Shown here: in pieces, positions 8,489 through 16,625 of the stretch
How positions within the stretch are numbered: the stretch's first letter is position 1
Layout: every line of letters begins with the position of its first letter
Source: Schauerella fraxinea
Lineage (GTDB): Bacteria > Pseudomonadota > Gammaproteobacteria > Burkholderiales > Burkholderiaceae_B
Assembly: GCA_030849945.1 (NCBI GenBank)
Contig: JAVDKK010000004.1
Coordinates: 248,001-312,000, forward strand
Direction of reading: 5' to 3'
Length of the DNA: 64,000 bases
Notes under the pieces: generated by a model
What the model was told of the DNA's origin: nothing
The model's database searches: none
What the model saw: the letters and a program-made list of their open reading frames with translations, nothing else
Made by a program: the position numbers and the translations under genes

Positions 8489-9103
8489 ATGCTACGCATC
8501 GACAATCTCACCAAGCGCTACGGCGACCACGTTGTATTCCAGGGGCTCACGCATCAGTTCCAGCCAGGTTGCGTGGCGCTCTGCGAAGAAGACAGCACCG
8601 GCAAATCCAGTCTGCTGAACATCATCGCGGGCGCTATCGCGCCTGATGAAGGCGACGTCTTGATCGATGGCCATTCGATCGTCCACGCGCCGCAGCAGGC
8701 CCGCGCTCGTCTGGCATACGTGCCCGATAACTGCCTGGCGTTTCCCATGCAAACCGGGCGAGGATTGCTTGAGCAAGTCGCCGCTGAGAAGCGCTTGAGC
8801 GTCGACGACGCTATTCTCGACATCGCCTACCGACTGGGATTGGAACCGCATCTGGACAAGCGCTTTGAACAGATGTCCACCGGAACGCGGCGCAAGGTCT
8901 ATCTGACAGCGGCGGCTTTGGGTGAGCCGGCCGTTGTGATCGCAGACGGCGCAAGCAACGGGCTCGATGCGCCGGCGCGGGCCGTGCTGGCCGACCTGTT
9001 CAAGACCTGGGCGCAGGATCGCGTCGTTTTGTTTGCAAGTCACGATCCAGAACTGGTTGAAGCGTGCGAAGCCAGCTTGTTCAATCTGGCCGCGTCGCGC
9101 TGA
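8489..9103 (+). CDS. orphan ABC-type ATP-binding protein with degenerate nucleotide motifs
   Basis: The 204-residue protein has the length and order of an ABC ATPase subunit (IDNLTKRYGDHVVFQGLTHQF at the start). Its key motifs are eroded. The P-loop reads C32-E-E-D-S-T-G-K-S40 instead of GxxGxGKS/T, so the first two glycines are lost. The signature is MSTGTRR instead of LSGGQ. Walker B is VVIADGASNGLD, with Gly where the catalytic Glu of D-E-P/A should be. The H-loop (FASHDPEL) is kept. No permease or partner ATPase gene is adjacent. It may bind but not hydrolyse ATP efficiently, or act as a regulatory ATPase. That is inference. Confidence 0.78.
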   Translation: MLRIDNLTKRYGDHVVFQGLTHQFQPGCVALCEEDSTGKSSLLNIIAGAIAPDEGDVLIDGHSIVHAPQQARARLAYVPDNCLAFPMQTGRGLLEQVAAEKRLSVDDAILDIAYRLGLEPHLDKRFEQMSTGTRRKVYLTAAALGEPAVVIADGASNGLDAPARAVLADLFKTWAQDRVVLFASHDPELVEACEASLFNLAASR

Positions 9104-9150
9104 GTCACTCGCGACAGCAGTGCCATAAAAGCCCAATCGGTTCCCTGAAG

Positions 9151-10134
9151 CTACAGGTCGATTATCCGCGTGCCCGGTATACGCTGCGCATGCGCAGAAC
9201 CAAACACACGTGCGGGCGTGTCGAATCCCACGTTCACCTCGCCACGAAGCACACGCCTTGCCGTCTCGATCGCCGCCAGCGGTGTATACGAATAGCCATT
9301 GATCGTCTCGATCATCGAACGCGCGATCGTGCCATCCGCGCTGGTCACCTCTGCCACGGCGCGCGCCCCTTGACTGTCACGTTCCGCCTGCGTCGGGCCG
9401 TCCGGCAACTTCGACAAATCGCCGCCTGGAAAGGCATCTCCCGTGACGTTGACGAACATCGCAATATTGGGAATTCCGGTCGAATGCCACGCGGTGACGA
9501 GATCGCCGAATGACAACGGCGCGCACGCCACCGGGCCATCACCGAAATCGAACTGGGCGCACGCCATACTCGATGACGATATGAGCGCACCGTCCACCCG
9601 CGTGAGCAGCCCAGCGGCGACGATTTCTCCCGCGCTGACTGCCGACCCGCGTGACATCGATCCTGCAACTTGCAGCGCGATGCGAAGTGCGACGGGTTCT
9701 TTCACACGCCGGGCCACATGGACCGCCAGACAGTCTGTCGTAACCACGTCCCATCCCACGCCAGGCATCACCATGATGCCTGCCTCGGCGGCAGATGCGC
9801 TGAACCGTTCTGCCATGCGATAAACGTTGATTTCGGCAGTGATATCCAGGTAATGCACATGTGCTGCCATGCTTGCGCGTATCAACGCCTCTGCGCTTCG
9901 AACGAATGGACCTGCGCAGTTGAGCACTGCACTGAAGCCTCTCAGTTGCTCTGCCACAACGGTAGCGTCGCCGAGGGTGAAGGCGCGATAAGGCACCCCC
10001 AATTCGGTGGCAAGCGCGGCGAGCTTCTCCGGGTCTCGCCCGGCGATCGAGAAACTCAGCCCTGCCTGTTTTGCCTGCCGCGCCACCATGCTGCCGGTGT
10101 AGCCCGTCGCACCGTATATCAACAAATTGTTCAT
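9151..10134 (-). CDS. saccharopine dehydrogenase/trans-enoyl reductase-like NAD(P)-binding protein
   Basis: The protein of about 327 residues opens with a Rossmann motif, LLIYGATGYTGSMVA, followed by SIAGRDPEKL, as in saccharopine-dehydrogenase-like and mycobacterial trans-acting enoyl reductase proteins. The middle holds VLNCAGPFVRSAEALIRA and YLDITAE, which are typical of this group. The ATG 14 codons inside the longest frame is chosen because an AGG lies seven bases upstream and the Rossmann strand then begins at once. The reaction is probably an NAD(P)-dependent oxidoreduction on an unknown substrate. It lies 70 bases downstream of an SDR gene on the same strand, so the two may share a transcript. 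Confidence 0.8.
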   Translation of the reverse strand: MNNLLIYGATGYTGSMVARQAKQAGLSFSIAGRDPEKLAALATELGVPYRAFTLGDATVVAEQLRGFSAVLNCAGPFVRSAEALIRASMAAHVHYLDITAEINVYRMAERFSASAAEAGIMVMPGVGWDVVTTDCLAVHVARRVKEPVALRIALQVAGSMSRGSAVSAGEIVAAGLLTRVDGALISSSSMACAQFDFGDGPVACAPLSFGDLVTAWHSTGIPNIAMFVNVTGDAFPGGDLSKLPDGPTQAERDSQGARAVAEVTSADGTIARSMIETINGYSYTPLAAIETARRVLRGEVNVGFDTPARVFGSAHAQRIPGTRIIDL

Positions 10135-10204
10135 GGATGTACCTGCAGCCGAACACGGTTGCTTGCCGCGAGGCAAGTGGGGTCATTGCTCATCGTTGCC
10201 GCCA

Positions 10205-10957
10205 TCAGATGTTGTAGCCGCCGGCGACTTCGATGTTTTGCGCGTTGATCCAGGCGCTGTCCGGTGACAGCAGGCCGGCGATCACGCGTCCCACGTCGTC
10301 GGGTGCGCCGATGCGGCCCAATGCCGTTTGGCCGGCAAGCATGGTTTCAAACTCGGGACTTTGATCGAACGCCCCGCTGGTCATATCGGTGCGGACGGCG
10401 CCGGGAGACACAGAATTTGCCCTGATGCCGCGGCTCCCAAATTCCTTGGCCATGTAGCGGGTGAGCACTTCAAGCCCGCCTTTGAAGGCCGCATAAGGTG
10501 CAGCGCCGGGCGTCGCAACGCGGGTTGTCGCGCTGGTGAGATTGACGATGTGACCGCCATCCACCATGAGCGGCAGCAGCGCCTGCGTCAGGAAAAACGG
10601 ACCTTTCAAATGCACATTCAGTAATCCGTCGAACTCGGCCTCGGTCACGCTTTCGATGGCGTTGAAGATGCCGTAACCGGCGTTATTCACCAGCGCGTCG
10701 AAACGGTCGGTATTCCATGTGTTCTTCAATACGACGGCCACCGCATCACGGAAAGCGGCAAAGGATGCGACGTTGCTGACGTCCAATCCGATCGCGGCTG
10801 CCTTTCCGCCTTTGGCTTCGATGCTGCGGACAATGGCCTCGGCACCTGCCGCGTGACTGTTGTAGGTAAGAATGACGCCCATGCCGCGATCGGCGGCCTG
10901 CATGGCCGTGCTCGCGCCCAGGCCGCGGCTCGCGCCGGTGATGATGACTACGCTCAT
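10205..10957 (-). CDS. SDR family oxidoreductase, paired with divergent AraC regulator
   Basis: The 250-residue classical short-chain dehydrogenase has the coenzyme motif TGASRGLG near residues 7-14, NNAGYG near 90, a catalytic Ser in LTSATT, and Tyr/Lys in YAAFKG near 155-160. The C-terminal WINAQNIEVAGGYNI is a common ending in 3-oxoacyl-reductase-like SDRs. The substrate is unknown. It is transcribed away from the AraC-type gene beginning 128 bases upstream, a layout typical of a regulator controlling its neighbour. Confidence 0.9.
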   Translation of the reverse strand: MSVVIITGASRGLGASTAMQAADRGMGVILTYNSHAAGAEAIVRSIEAKGGKAAAIGLDVSNVASFAAFRDAVAVVLKNTWNTDRFDALVNNAGYGIFNAIESVTEAEFDGLLNVHLKGPFFLTQALLPLMVDGGHIVNLTSATTRVATPGAAPYAAFKGGLEVLTRYMAKEFGSRGIRANSVSPGAVRTDMTSGAFDQSPEFETMLAGQTALGRIGAPDDVGRVIAGLLSPDSAWINAQNIEVAGGYNI

Positions 10958-11084
10958 GTTCTTCTCCGTTCGGTAAGTGATGAAATGAACGATAGATCTC
11001 GGAGCGCTTCAAGATCTGCCCGTTTCCGCTGCAAACCTGCCTGATCCTCTTAAGTGCCTGCGACCCTGAACGAATCGGGGTCTG

Positions 11085-11975
11085 ATGTTTACTATGGAAG
11101 AACAGCTGAACGAACTTCGAACGCTTGCGGCGGATGCCAAGAATCGCATGACCGAAACGGGCATTCCTCGAGTCGTCATGGTGCAAGGGAAGATTCCCGA
11201 GCATGAGCTGAGCGCCGTCTACGAGCCCATGGTCAACCTGGTTCTTCAGGGCAGCAAGTCGATGGCCGTCGGCGATCGCACCCTGCACTACTGTCCCGCC
11301 AACTATTTCGTCATGTCCATCGACCTGCCCGCCGTCGGCACGGTGTGGCCTGCGCAGTCCGGTGCGCCCTATCTGGCCGTGGCGCTCACTTTGCGGCCCG
11401 CGATCGTGGCCGATCTCATTGCGGACTTGCCTGCGCGCGATCGTAGCGAGACGGCCGACGCGGGATTTGCGGTAGCCGCAGTGACGCCGGATCTCATGGA
11501 CGCATGGGTTCGCCTGTTGCGCCTGATGCGTCACCCGGCCGACATTCCCGCCCTGGCACCTGCTTATGAGCGCGAAATTCTCTATCGCGTGCTGCAGGGC
11601 CCTCAGGGCTCGATGCTGCGTGACATTGCAACGCCGGATAGCGCCAGCGCACGGGTCAGCCTGGCTATTCAGTGGATACGCCGCGAATTTGCCGAACCGC
11701 TGCGCGTCGAGACCTTGGCTAAAAAGGCGGCGATGAGCGAATCGGCATTCCACCGACATTTCAAAGCCGTCACGGCGATGAGTCCGCTTCAGTATCAGAA
11801 GCGGGTACGCCTGCTCCAGGCCCGCACGTTGTTGCTGGTCGACCGCAAAAGCGTCACCGCTGCGGCCTTCGAGGTGGGGTACGAAAGCGCCACCCAATTC
11901 AGCCGCGAGTATGCCCGCGCCTTCGGATTACCCCCGGGACGCGACGCGCAACAGGTTCTGACGCGCTACCAGTAG
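11085..11975 (+). CDS. AraC family regulator with AraC_N effector domain
   Basis: The 296-residue regulator carries the N-terminal AraC_N-type domain (about residues 25-180: IPRVVMVQGKIPEHELSAVY, MVNLVLQGSKSMAVGDR) and a C-terminal double helix-turn-helix (about 190-290: SESAFHRHFKAVTAMSPLQYQKRVRLLQAR). It is divergent from an SDR/enoyl-reductase gene pair and is likely to activate it, possibly in response to an aldehyde or related compound as in other AraC_N regulators. It is a paralogue of the AraC gene that begins at 12897, which it faces tail to tail with only 19 bases between stops. Confidence 0.92.
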   Translation: MFTMEEQLNELRTLAADAKNRMTETGIPRVVMVQGKIPEHELSAVYEPMVNLVLQGSKSMAVGDRTLHYCPANYFVMSIDLPAVGTVWPAQSGAPYLAVALTLRPAIVADLIADLPARDRSETADAGFAVAAVTPDLMDAWVRLLRLMRHPADIPALAPAYEREILYRVLQGPQGSMLRDIATPDSASARVSLAIQWIRREFAEPLRVETLAKKAAMSESAFHRHFKAVTAMSPLQYQKRVRLLQARTLLLVDRKSVTAAAFEVGYESATQFSREYARAFGLPPGRDAQQVLTRYQ

Positions 11976-11994
11976 CCGCCCAGCGGCGCGTCGG

Positions 11995-12897
11995 CTAGAC
12001 CAGCGCTGGCGTGGGCAATGCGTTTTCGGACATTGGCTGAGATTTGAATCGGGCGATATCCTTGGCGGGCGGCATCCCGAACATCCGCGCGTATTCACGG
12101 CTGAACTGCGACGCGCTTTCATAGCCGACGGAAAACGCAATTGTTGCGGTATCGCGCGGTTCGAATACCAGCAGCCAGCGGGCTCTGAGCAATCGGAGGC
12201 GCTTCTGGTACTGAATCGGCGTCATGGCGGTAATGGCCTTGAAGTGGCGATAGAAGGCGGCCACGCTCATGTCGGCCATTGCAGCAAGATGCTCCACCAG
12301 GAAGGGTTCGGTGTAATGGTCGCGGATCCAGTCGATCGCGCGACGAATATGAGACATGCGCCCGCCGGGCCGTGCCGCCTCACGCAGAAAACCGCCAAGC
12401 GGCCCTTGCAAGGCACGAAACAATATCTCCCGCTCGATCATCGGCGCCAGCGTGGCAATCTCGCGTGGGCGGGCGACCAGGCGTGCCATGCGCAGCCACC
12501 CATCGATCACGTCGGAAGACGCCGGTACCCCTGCAAAGCACACAGCGCTCGGCGTGTCGACGGCGTCGACGCGGTTGGCGAGAAGTGAAGCGATCACGCC
12601 AAAATCGAGCGTCAAACTGATGGCGAGATAAGGCAGACCCGGACCGCTCGCCTGGCTCTGTCCGGTGGCAGGGACGTCGACCGGCACGACAAAATAGGTT
12701 CCTGCTTCATAAGTCAGCAGCTGGTCGCCGATCGACAGCGTCTTGACCCCCTGCACAACCAGATGCAGCATCGGTTGATACACCTGATCCGCACAGGCCT
12801 CCGCGCGCACCATCGCAAGCCGCGGAACACCGGTATCCGTCCACCTGCTTTCCGCGCGCATCACAATGCCGCGCAACTCGCTCAACGCATTCGTCAT
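11995..12897 (-). CDS. AraC family regulator, paralogue of the neighbouring one
   Basis: The protein of 300 residues has the same two-domain plan as its convergent neighbour. The AraC_N part has GVPRLAMVRAEACADQVYQPMLH and LVVQGVKTLSIGDQ, and the C-terminal HTH pair has VAAFYRHFKAITAMTPIQYQKRL and YESASQFSREYARMFG. The start in front of TNALSELRGIVMRAES aligns with the N-terminus of the paralogue, so the 12 upstream codons were left out. It diverges from an SDR gene at 13084 and probably controls it. Confidence 0.9.
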   Translation of the reverse strand: MTNALSELRGIVMRAESRWTDTGVPRLAMVRAEACADQVYQPMLHLVVQGVKTLSIGDQLLTYEAGTYFVVPVDVPATGQSQASGPGLPYLAISLTLDFGVIASLLANRVDAVDTPSAVCFAGVPASSDVIDGWLRMARLVARPREIATLAPMIEREILFRALQGPLGGFLREAARPGGRMSHIRRAIDWIRDHYTEPFLVEHLAAMADMSVAAFYRHFKAITAMTPIQYQKRLRLLRARWLLVFEPRDTATIAFSVGYESASQFSREYARMFGMPPAKDIARFKSQPMSENALPTPALV

Positions 12898-13083
12898 GCA
12901 GACCATCTTGGGCGCTCTGCCATGGCAACGCAAGCAGTGTGAGAAGAACAGGCAAGGACGCGAGAAAAACCGGCACCTTCAAAACCTCGACGGGACCAAT
13001 ACTGACTTCACAAGATGCACACATCGGCCACGTCCGGCCTGAAACGCGGCGCATCGCAAAAATCTTTTTGAAGAGGTATTTCC

Positions 13084-13836
13084 ATGAAGCTGAACAATAA
13101 AATCGCACTCGTCACCGGCGCATCGAGCGGCATCGGGGCCGGCATCGCCCTAGCACTCGGTACCGCGGGCGCCACGGTGATCGTGAACTACGCCAATAGC
13201 AAAACGGGCGCCGACCGCGTTGTGGCAGCGATCGAAGCCGCGGGCGGGACGGCCAGCGCCATGCAAGCCGACATGAGCAAATCGGCAGACGTGGTTCGCT
13301 TGTTCGACACCATCAAGGCCGATTACGGCAAGCTCGACGTACTCGTCAACAATGCTGGCGTTGCCGTATTCGAAATGGTGGACGATTTTACCGAAGACGC
13401 TTTTCACAAACAGTTCAACATCAATGTGCTCGGCTACTTCCTGGCCATTCGCGAAGCAACCAAACTCTTCGGCACTGCGGGCGGCAGCATCATCAACATC
13501 AGCTCGATCCTGAGTACAGACCCCTATCTCGCATCAAGCGTTTACGCCGCCACCAAAGGCGCCATCGACACGATGACGCTGGCACTGGCCCGTGAGCTAG
13601 GTCCACGCGGCATTCGGGTAAACGCAATTCTGCCTGGCCATACCAATACACCGGCTACCGCTGGCAACTTCACCGGTGAACTCGGTGTGAAACTGATCGC
13701 AGGTACGCCACTGGGGCGTTTCGGCGAACCCGAGGATATCGCGCCGGTGGCGGTGTTTCTCGCGTCGGAAGACGCGCACTGGGTGACGGGGGAATCGTTG
13801 CGCGCGGCCGGCGGCGTTCGCGGCGTCGGTTACTGA
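13084..13836 (+). CDS. SDR family oxidoreductase, divergent from second AraC regulator
   Basis: The 250-residue classical SDR has TGASSGIGAG at residues 11-20, NNAGVAVFEM near 90, catalytic Ser in NISSIL, and Tyr/Lys in YAATKGA near 155. The C-terminal end WVTGESLRAAGGVRGVGY replaces the usual DGG-x-x pattern with a longer tail. A GAAGAGG stretch eight bases before the ATG is a good ribosome binding site. It heads a run with the DHA2-type exporter 62 bases downstream, so a redox-plus-export unit is possible. Confidence 0.9.
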   Translation: MKLNNKIALVTGASSGIGAGIALALGTAGATVIVNYANSKTGADRVVAAIEAAGGTASAMQADMSKSADVVRLFDTIKADYGKLDVLVNNAGVAVFEMVDDFTEDAFHKQFNINVLGYFLAIREATKLFGTAGGSIINISSILSTDPYLASSVYAATKGAIDTMTLALARELGPRGIRVNAILPGHTNTPATAGNFTGELGVKLIAGTPLGRFGEPEDIAPVAVFLASEDAHWVTGESLRAAGGVRGVGY

Positions 13837-13898
13837 TCGCTGCCAGACACTCCGCGTACCGGATGATCCGGCCCAACGCCTTGACCCATTACTGAAAG

Positions 13899-15305
13899 AT
13901 GCCCCCGATGACCAGTCTGACCTTACCGCGCGCCGCGCTCACACCGACGCACCGAACGCTTGCGCTTTTCACTGTGCTCGCGGCGCAATGCATGTTCGCC
14001 ATGGATCTGCTCATTGTGGTCGTCGCGTTGCCACACATGCAGCAGGACCTCGGATTCAGTCCGGCATCCTTGACCTGGGTGCTCAATGCGTTTGGTCTGG
14101 CGTTCGGCGGGCTGCTTCTGCTCGGCGGCAGATTGAGCGACATGATCGGTCCGGTTCGAGCGTTTCGCGCCGGGCTGGTGGTGTTTGTGCTGGCGTCACT
14201 TCTGGGAGGCTTCGCTCAAACACAATGGGCACTGGTTGCCGCACGCGTTTTTCAAGGTATCGGTGCGGCGCTCGCGGGCCCCAGCGTGCTTGCATTGGTG
14301 ATGATCATGGCACGCAATGCGACCGAGCAGGCGCGCGGCATGGCGCTGTTTATCGCGGTCTCCACAGTGGGTGCCTCTGCCGGGCTGATACTGGGCGGTG
14401 TGCTCACCGAATATTTTTCGTGGCGGTGGGCGTTATTGATCAACGTCCCCGTGGGCGGATTGGTGGTCGCCATCATCGGAAGACTGGTGGTGAATACACC
14501 TGCGAAACAAGCGCGACTCGATGTGATCGGCGCCCTGACTGCAACGTTGGGATCGGGCGCATTGGTGTACGGCTTCATCCGTGCAGCCGAGATCGGCTGG
14601 GCGCGCACCGGCACAATCGCGTCGTTCGCCATGGCCATACTGTTGTTTGCCCTTTTCATACGCACCGAATCACGTCACCGTTCGCCCTTGCTCGACTTGC
14701 GACTGTTGCGCAACCCCGCCCGGCTTAGCGGCCTGGCAGTGATGGCCCTCATCGTGGGCGTGCATTTCTCGGTGCTCTTTACTCTCGTGCAGTACTTTCA
14801 GCGCGTGCTGCACTACTCACCTGTTTTTGCCGGACTCGCTTATCTTCCCATGACGGCCACCGTATTCGCCATCAATCAATTCATGCCACGATTGATCCGC
14901 CGCTTCGGTATTCGTCCCCTCCTGATCACAGGCAGTTTGCTTGTCGCCATCAGCCTTCTATGCTTCGCGGCACTCGACGAACACGATGCTTACGCCACGG
15001 CCGTCTTGATCCCGTTGATCGTGCACGCCGCTGGCATCGCACTGGTTTTCGCGCCTGGCACCGTGGCCATCATACAAGGTGTGCCGAAGGCGCAAGCTGG
15101 CGCAGCTTCAGGGCTGCTGCAGATGGACCAGCAAATCGGTGGTGCACTGGGCATCGCCGCCATCACCTCGATTTATGCGTTCGCCGCCACACCCGGCCAG
15201 TACGCCTCCGGCCTGCCGGCCGCCTTCGCGGGCGGCGCGCTGATTGCATTGGCCGCGATGCTGATTGCCTGGAAAGTCTTTCGAGAGGACACCTCATCCG
15301 CGTAA
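13899..15305 (+). CDS. MFS transporter, DHA2 (14-helix, EmrB/QacA-like) family
   Basis: The 468-residue protein has about fourteen hydrophobic segments and the DHA2 landmarks: helix 1 with MDLLIVVVALPHMQQDLG, motif A in GGRLSDMIGPVRAFRAG, and motif C in GLILGGVLTEYFSWRWALLINVPVG. It is expected to expel lipophilic drugs or metabolites by proton exchange. A second in-frame ATG three codons downstream is equally plausible. It follows an AraC-controlled SDR gene on the same strand. Confidence 0.92.
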   Translation: MPPMTSLTLPRAALTPTHRTLALFTVLAAQCMFAMDLLIVVVALPHMQQDLGFSPASLTWVLNAFGLAFGGLLLLGGRLSDMIGPVRAFRAGLVVFVLASLLGGFAQTQWALVAARVFQGIGAALAGPSVLALVMIMARNATEQARGMALFIAVSTVGASAGLILGGVLTEYFSWRWALLINVPVGGLVVAIIGRLVVNTPAKQARLDVIGALTATLGSGALVYGFIRAAEIGWARTGTIASFAMAILLFALFIRTESRHRSPLLDLRLLRNPARLSGLAVMALIVGVHFSVLFTLVQYFQRVLHYSPVFAGLAYLPMTATVFAINQFMPRLIRRFGIRPLLITGSLLVAISLLCFAALDEHDAYATAVLIPLIVHAAGIALVFAPGTVAIIQGVPKAQAGAASGLLQMDQQIGGALGIAAITSIYAFAATPGQYASGLPAAFAGGALIALAAMLIAWKVFREDTSSA

Positions 15306-15400
15306 CAGCGACGATCAGATTCGATCGGCTCTCCGATGCACTTTGACGGCCGTTGGCGTCATAATCGATGGGCACGTCTTTCTGTCAATTCTGGAGCATC

Positions 15401-15883
15401 ATGATGGTCCGAAGAAACACGATCTGCCTTTGGTATGACGGCACCGCCCAAGACGCCGCCGAGTTCTACGTCCACACGTTTCCCGATAGCGAAGTGCTGG
15501 CCGTCCATCGGGCGCCAGGCGACTACCCTTCAGGAAAACAAGGCGACGTCATCACGGTGGAATTCACCGTACTCGGCATCCCCTGTCTCGGCCTGAATGG
15601 GGGGCCGATGTTCAAACATAGCGAAGCCTTTTCTTTCCAGGTGGCGACCGAGGATCAAACCGAAACGGATCGCTTGTGGCACGCCATCATTGATAATGGC
15701 GGTCAACCCAGTGCATGCGGATGGTGCAAAAATAGATGGGGGTTGTCTTGGCAGATCACGCCAAAAGCGCTCATCGAGGCCATCACCGATCCAGACCCCG
15801 CTGCGGCAAAACGCGCGTTTGAGGCCATGATGGGCATGACGAAAATCGACATCGCCGCGATAGACGCCGCGCGGCGTGGCTAG
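15401..15883 (+). CDS. VOC superfamily protein, PhnB/3-demethylubiquinone-methyltransferase-like fold
   Basis: The 160-residue protein belongs to the PhnB-like branch of the VOC fold, with the features CLWYDGTAQDAAEFYVHTFPDS, GIPCLGLNGGPMFKH, and CGWCKNRWGLSWQI-TPKAL near the end. Despite the common name 3-demethylubiquinone-9 3-methyltransferase, no methyltransferase motifs are present. GGAG lies four to seven bases before two adjacent ATG codons (15401, 15404), which supports this start over an upstream one. Function is unknown. Confidence 0.85.
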   Translation: MMVRRNTICLWYDGTAQDAAEFYVHTFPDSEVLAVHRAPGDYPSGKQGDVITVEFTVLGIPCLGLNGGPMFKHSEAFSFQVATEDQTETDRLWHAIIDNGGQPSACGWCKNRWGLSWQITPKALIEAITDPDPAAAKRAFEAMMGMTKIDIAAIDAARRG

Positions 15884-15983
15884 CGAGAGCGCCCGCGCGA
15901 TGTTGCGCGAATTGAGCGCGACGCCGAACGCCCGGCGCCGCGCGGTCATGACGCCACGTGCTTGAAAACTGAATGAGGAATGA

Positions 15984-16625
15984 ATGCGTTTTTTGGTGAT
16001 CGGAACGAGCGGTGCCGGCAAGTCTACGTTTGGGCAGGCACTGGCTGGCGCTTTGCAGTGCCCCTTTGTTGAGCTGGACGAGCATTACTGGGGCCCGCAT
16101 TGGACACCCGTTCCGCATGCCGACTTTGAGGCGGCCGTGCGCGCCGCAACGAGTGATGATCGCTGGGTCGCCGACGGCAATTACAGCGCCGTGCGCGACG
16201 CCTTATGGCCGCGAGCCACGCACGTGGTGTGGCTCAACTACAGTCGGCGTGTGGTGTTCATGCGCGTGCTGCGACGAACGCTGCATCGTGGTTTGACACG
16301 ATCGAAACTCTCGCACGGCAATCGGGAATCCCTGCTCACGGCATTTTTCTCGAAAGACTCGATTCTGTGGTGGTCGTATTCGACCTTCAGAAAGAACCAG
16401 CACAAGTACGCTGCGCTTCGCCGAGATCCTGCCTATGCGCATCTTGAATGGACGGAACTGAACCGGCCGTCGCAAGCGAAGGCATTCATTGCAAAGCAGA
16501 GGCGCGCGCCAGCCGGACCTATCTGCTTGCGGCGTAAGTTCGGCGCACGGCGGGCGCACTACGTACAACTCGCACTAGCGGCGCTGGGCAGGGGCAGCCA
16601 GACTGGCTTGCATGTCGTCGTCTGA
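15984..16625 (+). CDS. P-loop kinase-like protein (adenylate-kinase/FlaR-like), with 3' extension
   Basis: The protein begins with a Walker A motif, VIGTSGAGKST, at residues 5-15, and continues with LDEHYWGPHW and WVADGNYSAVRD, both typical of the small P-loop proteins often called topology modulation or FlaR proteins. SKDSILWWSYSTFRKNQHKY is also characteristic. Relatives are near 175 residues long. Here 213 codons are open, and the last 35 or so (after IAKQRRAP) show no family resemblance and run 14 bases into the next gene. They may be a recent read-through tail. Substrate unknown. Confidence 0.82.
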   Translation: MRFLVIGTSGAGKSTFGQALAGALQCPFVELDEHYWGPHWTPVPHADFEAAVRAATSDDRWVADGNYSAVRDALWPRATHVVWLNYSRRVVFMRVLRRTLHRGLTRSKLSHGNRESLLTAFFSKDSILWWSYSTFRKNQHKYAALRRDPAYAHLEWTELNRPSQAKAFIAKQRRAPAGPICLRRKFGARRAHYVQLALAALGRGSQTGLHVVV

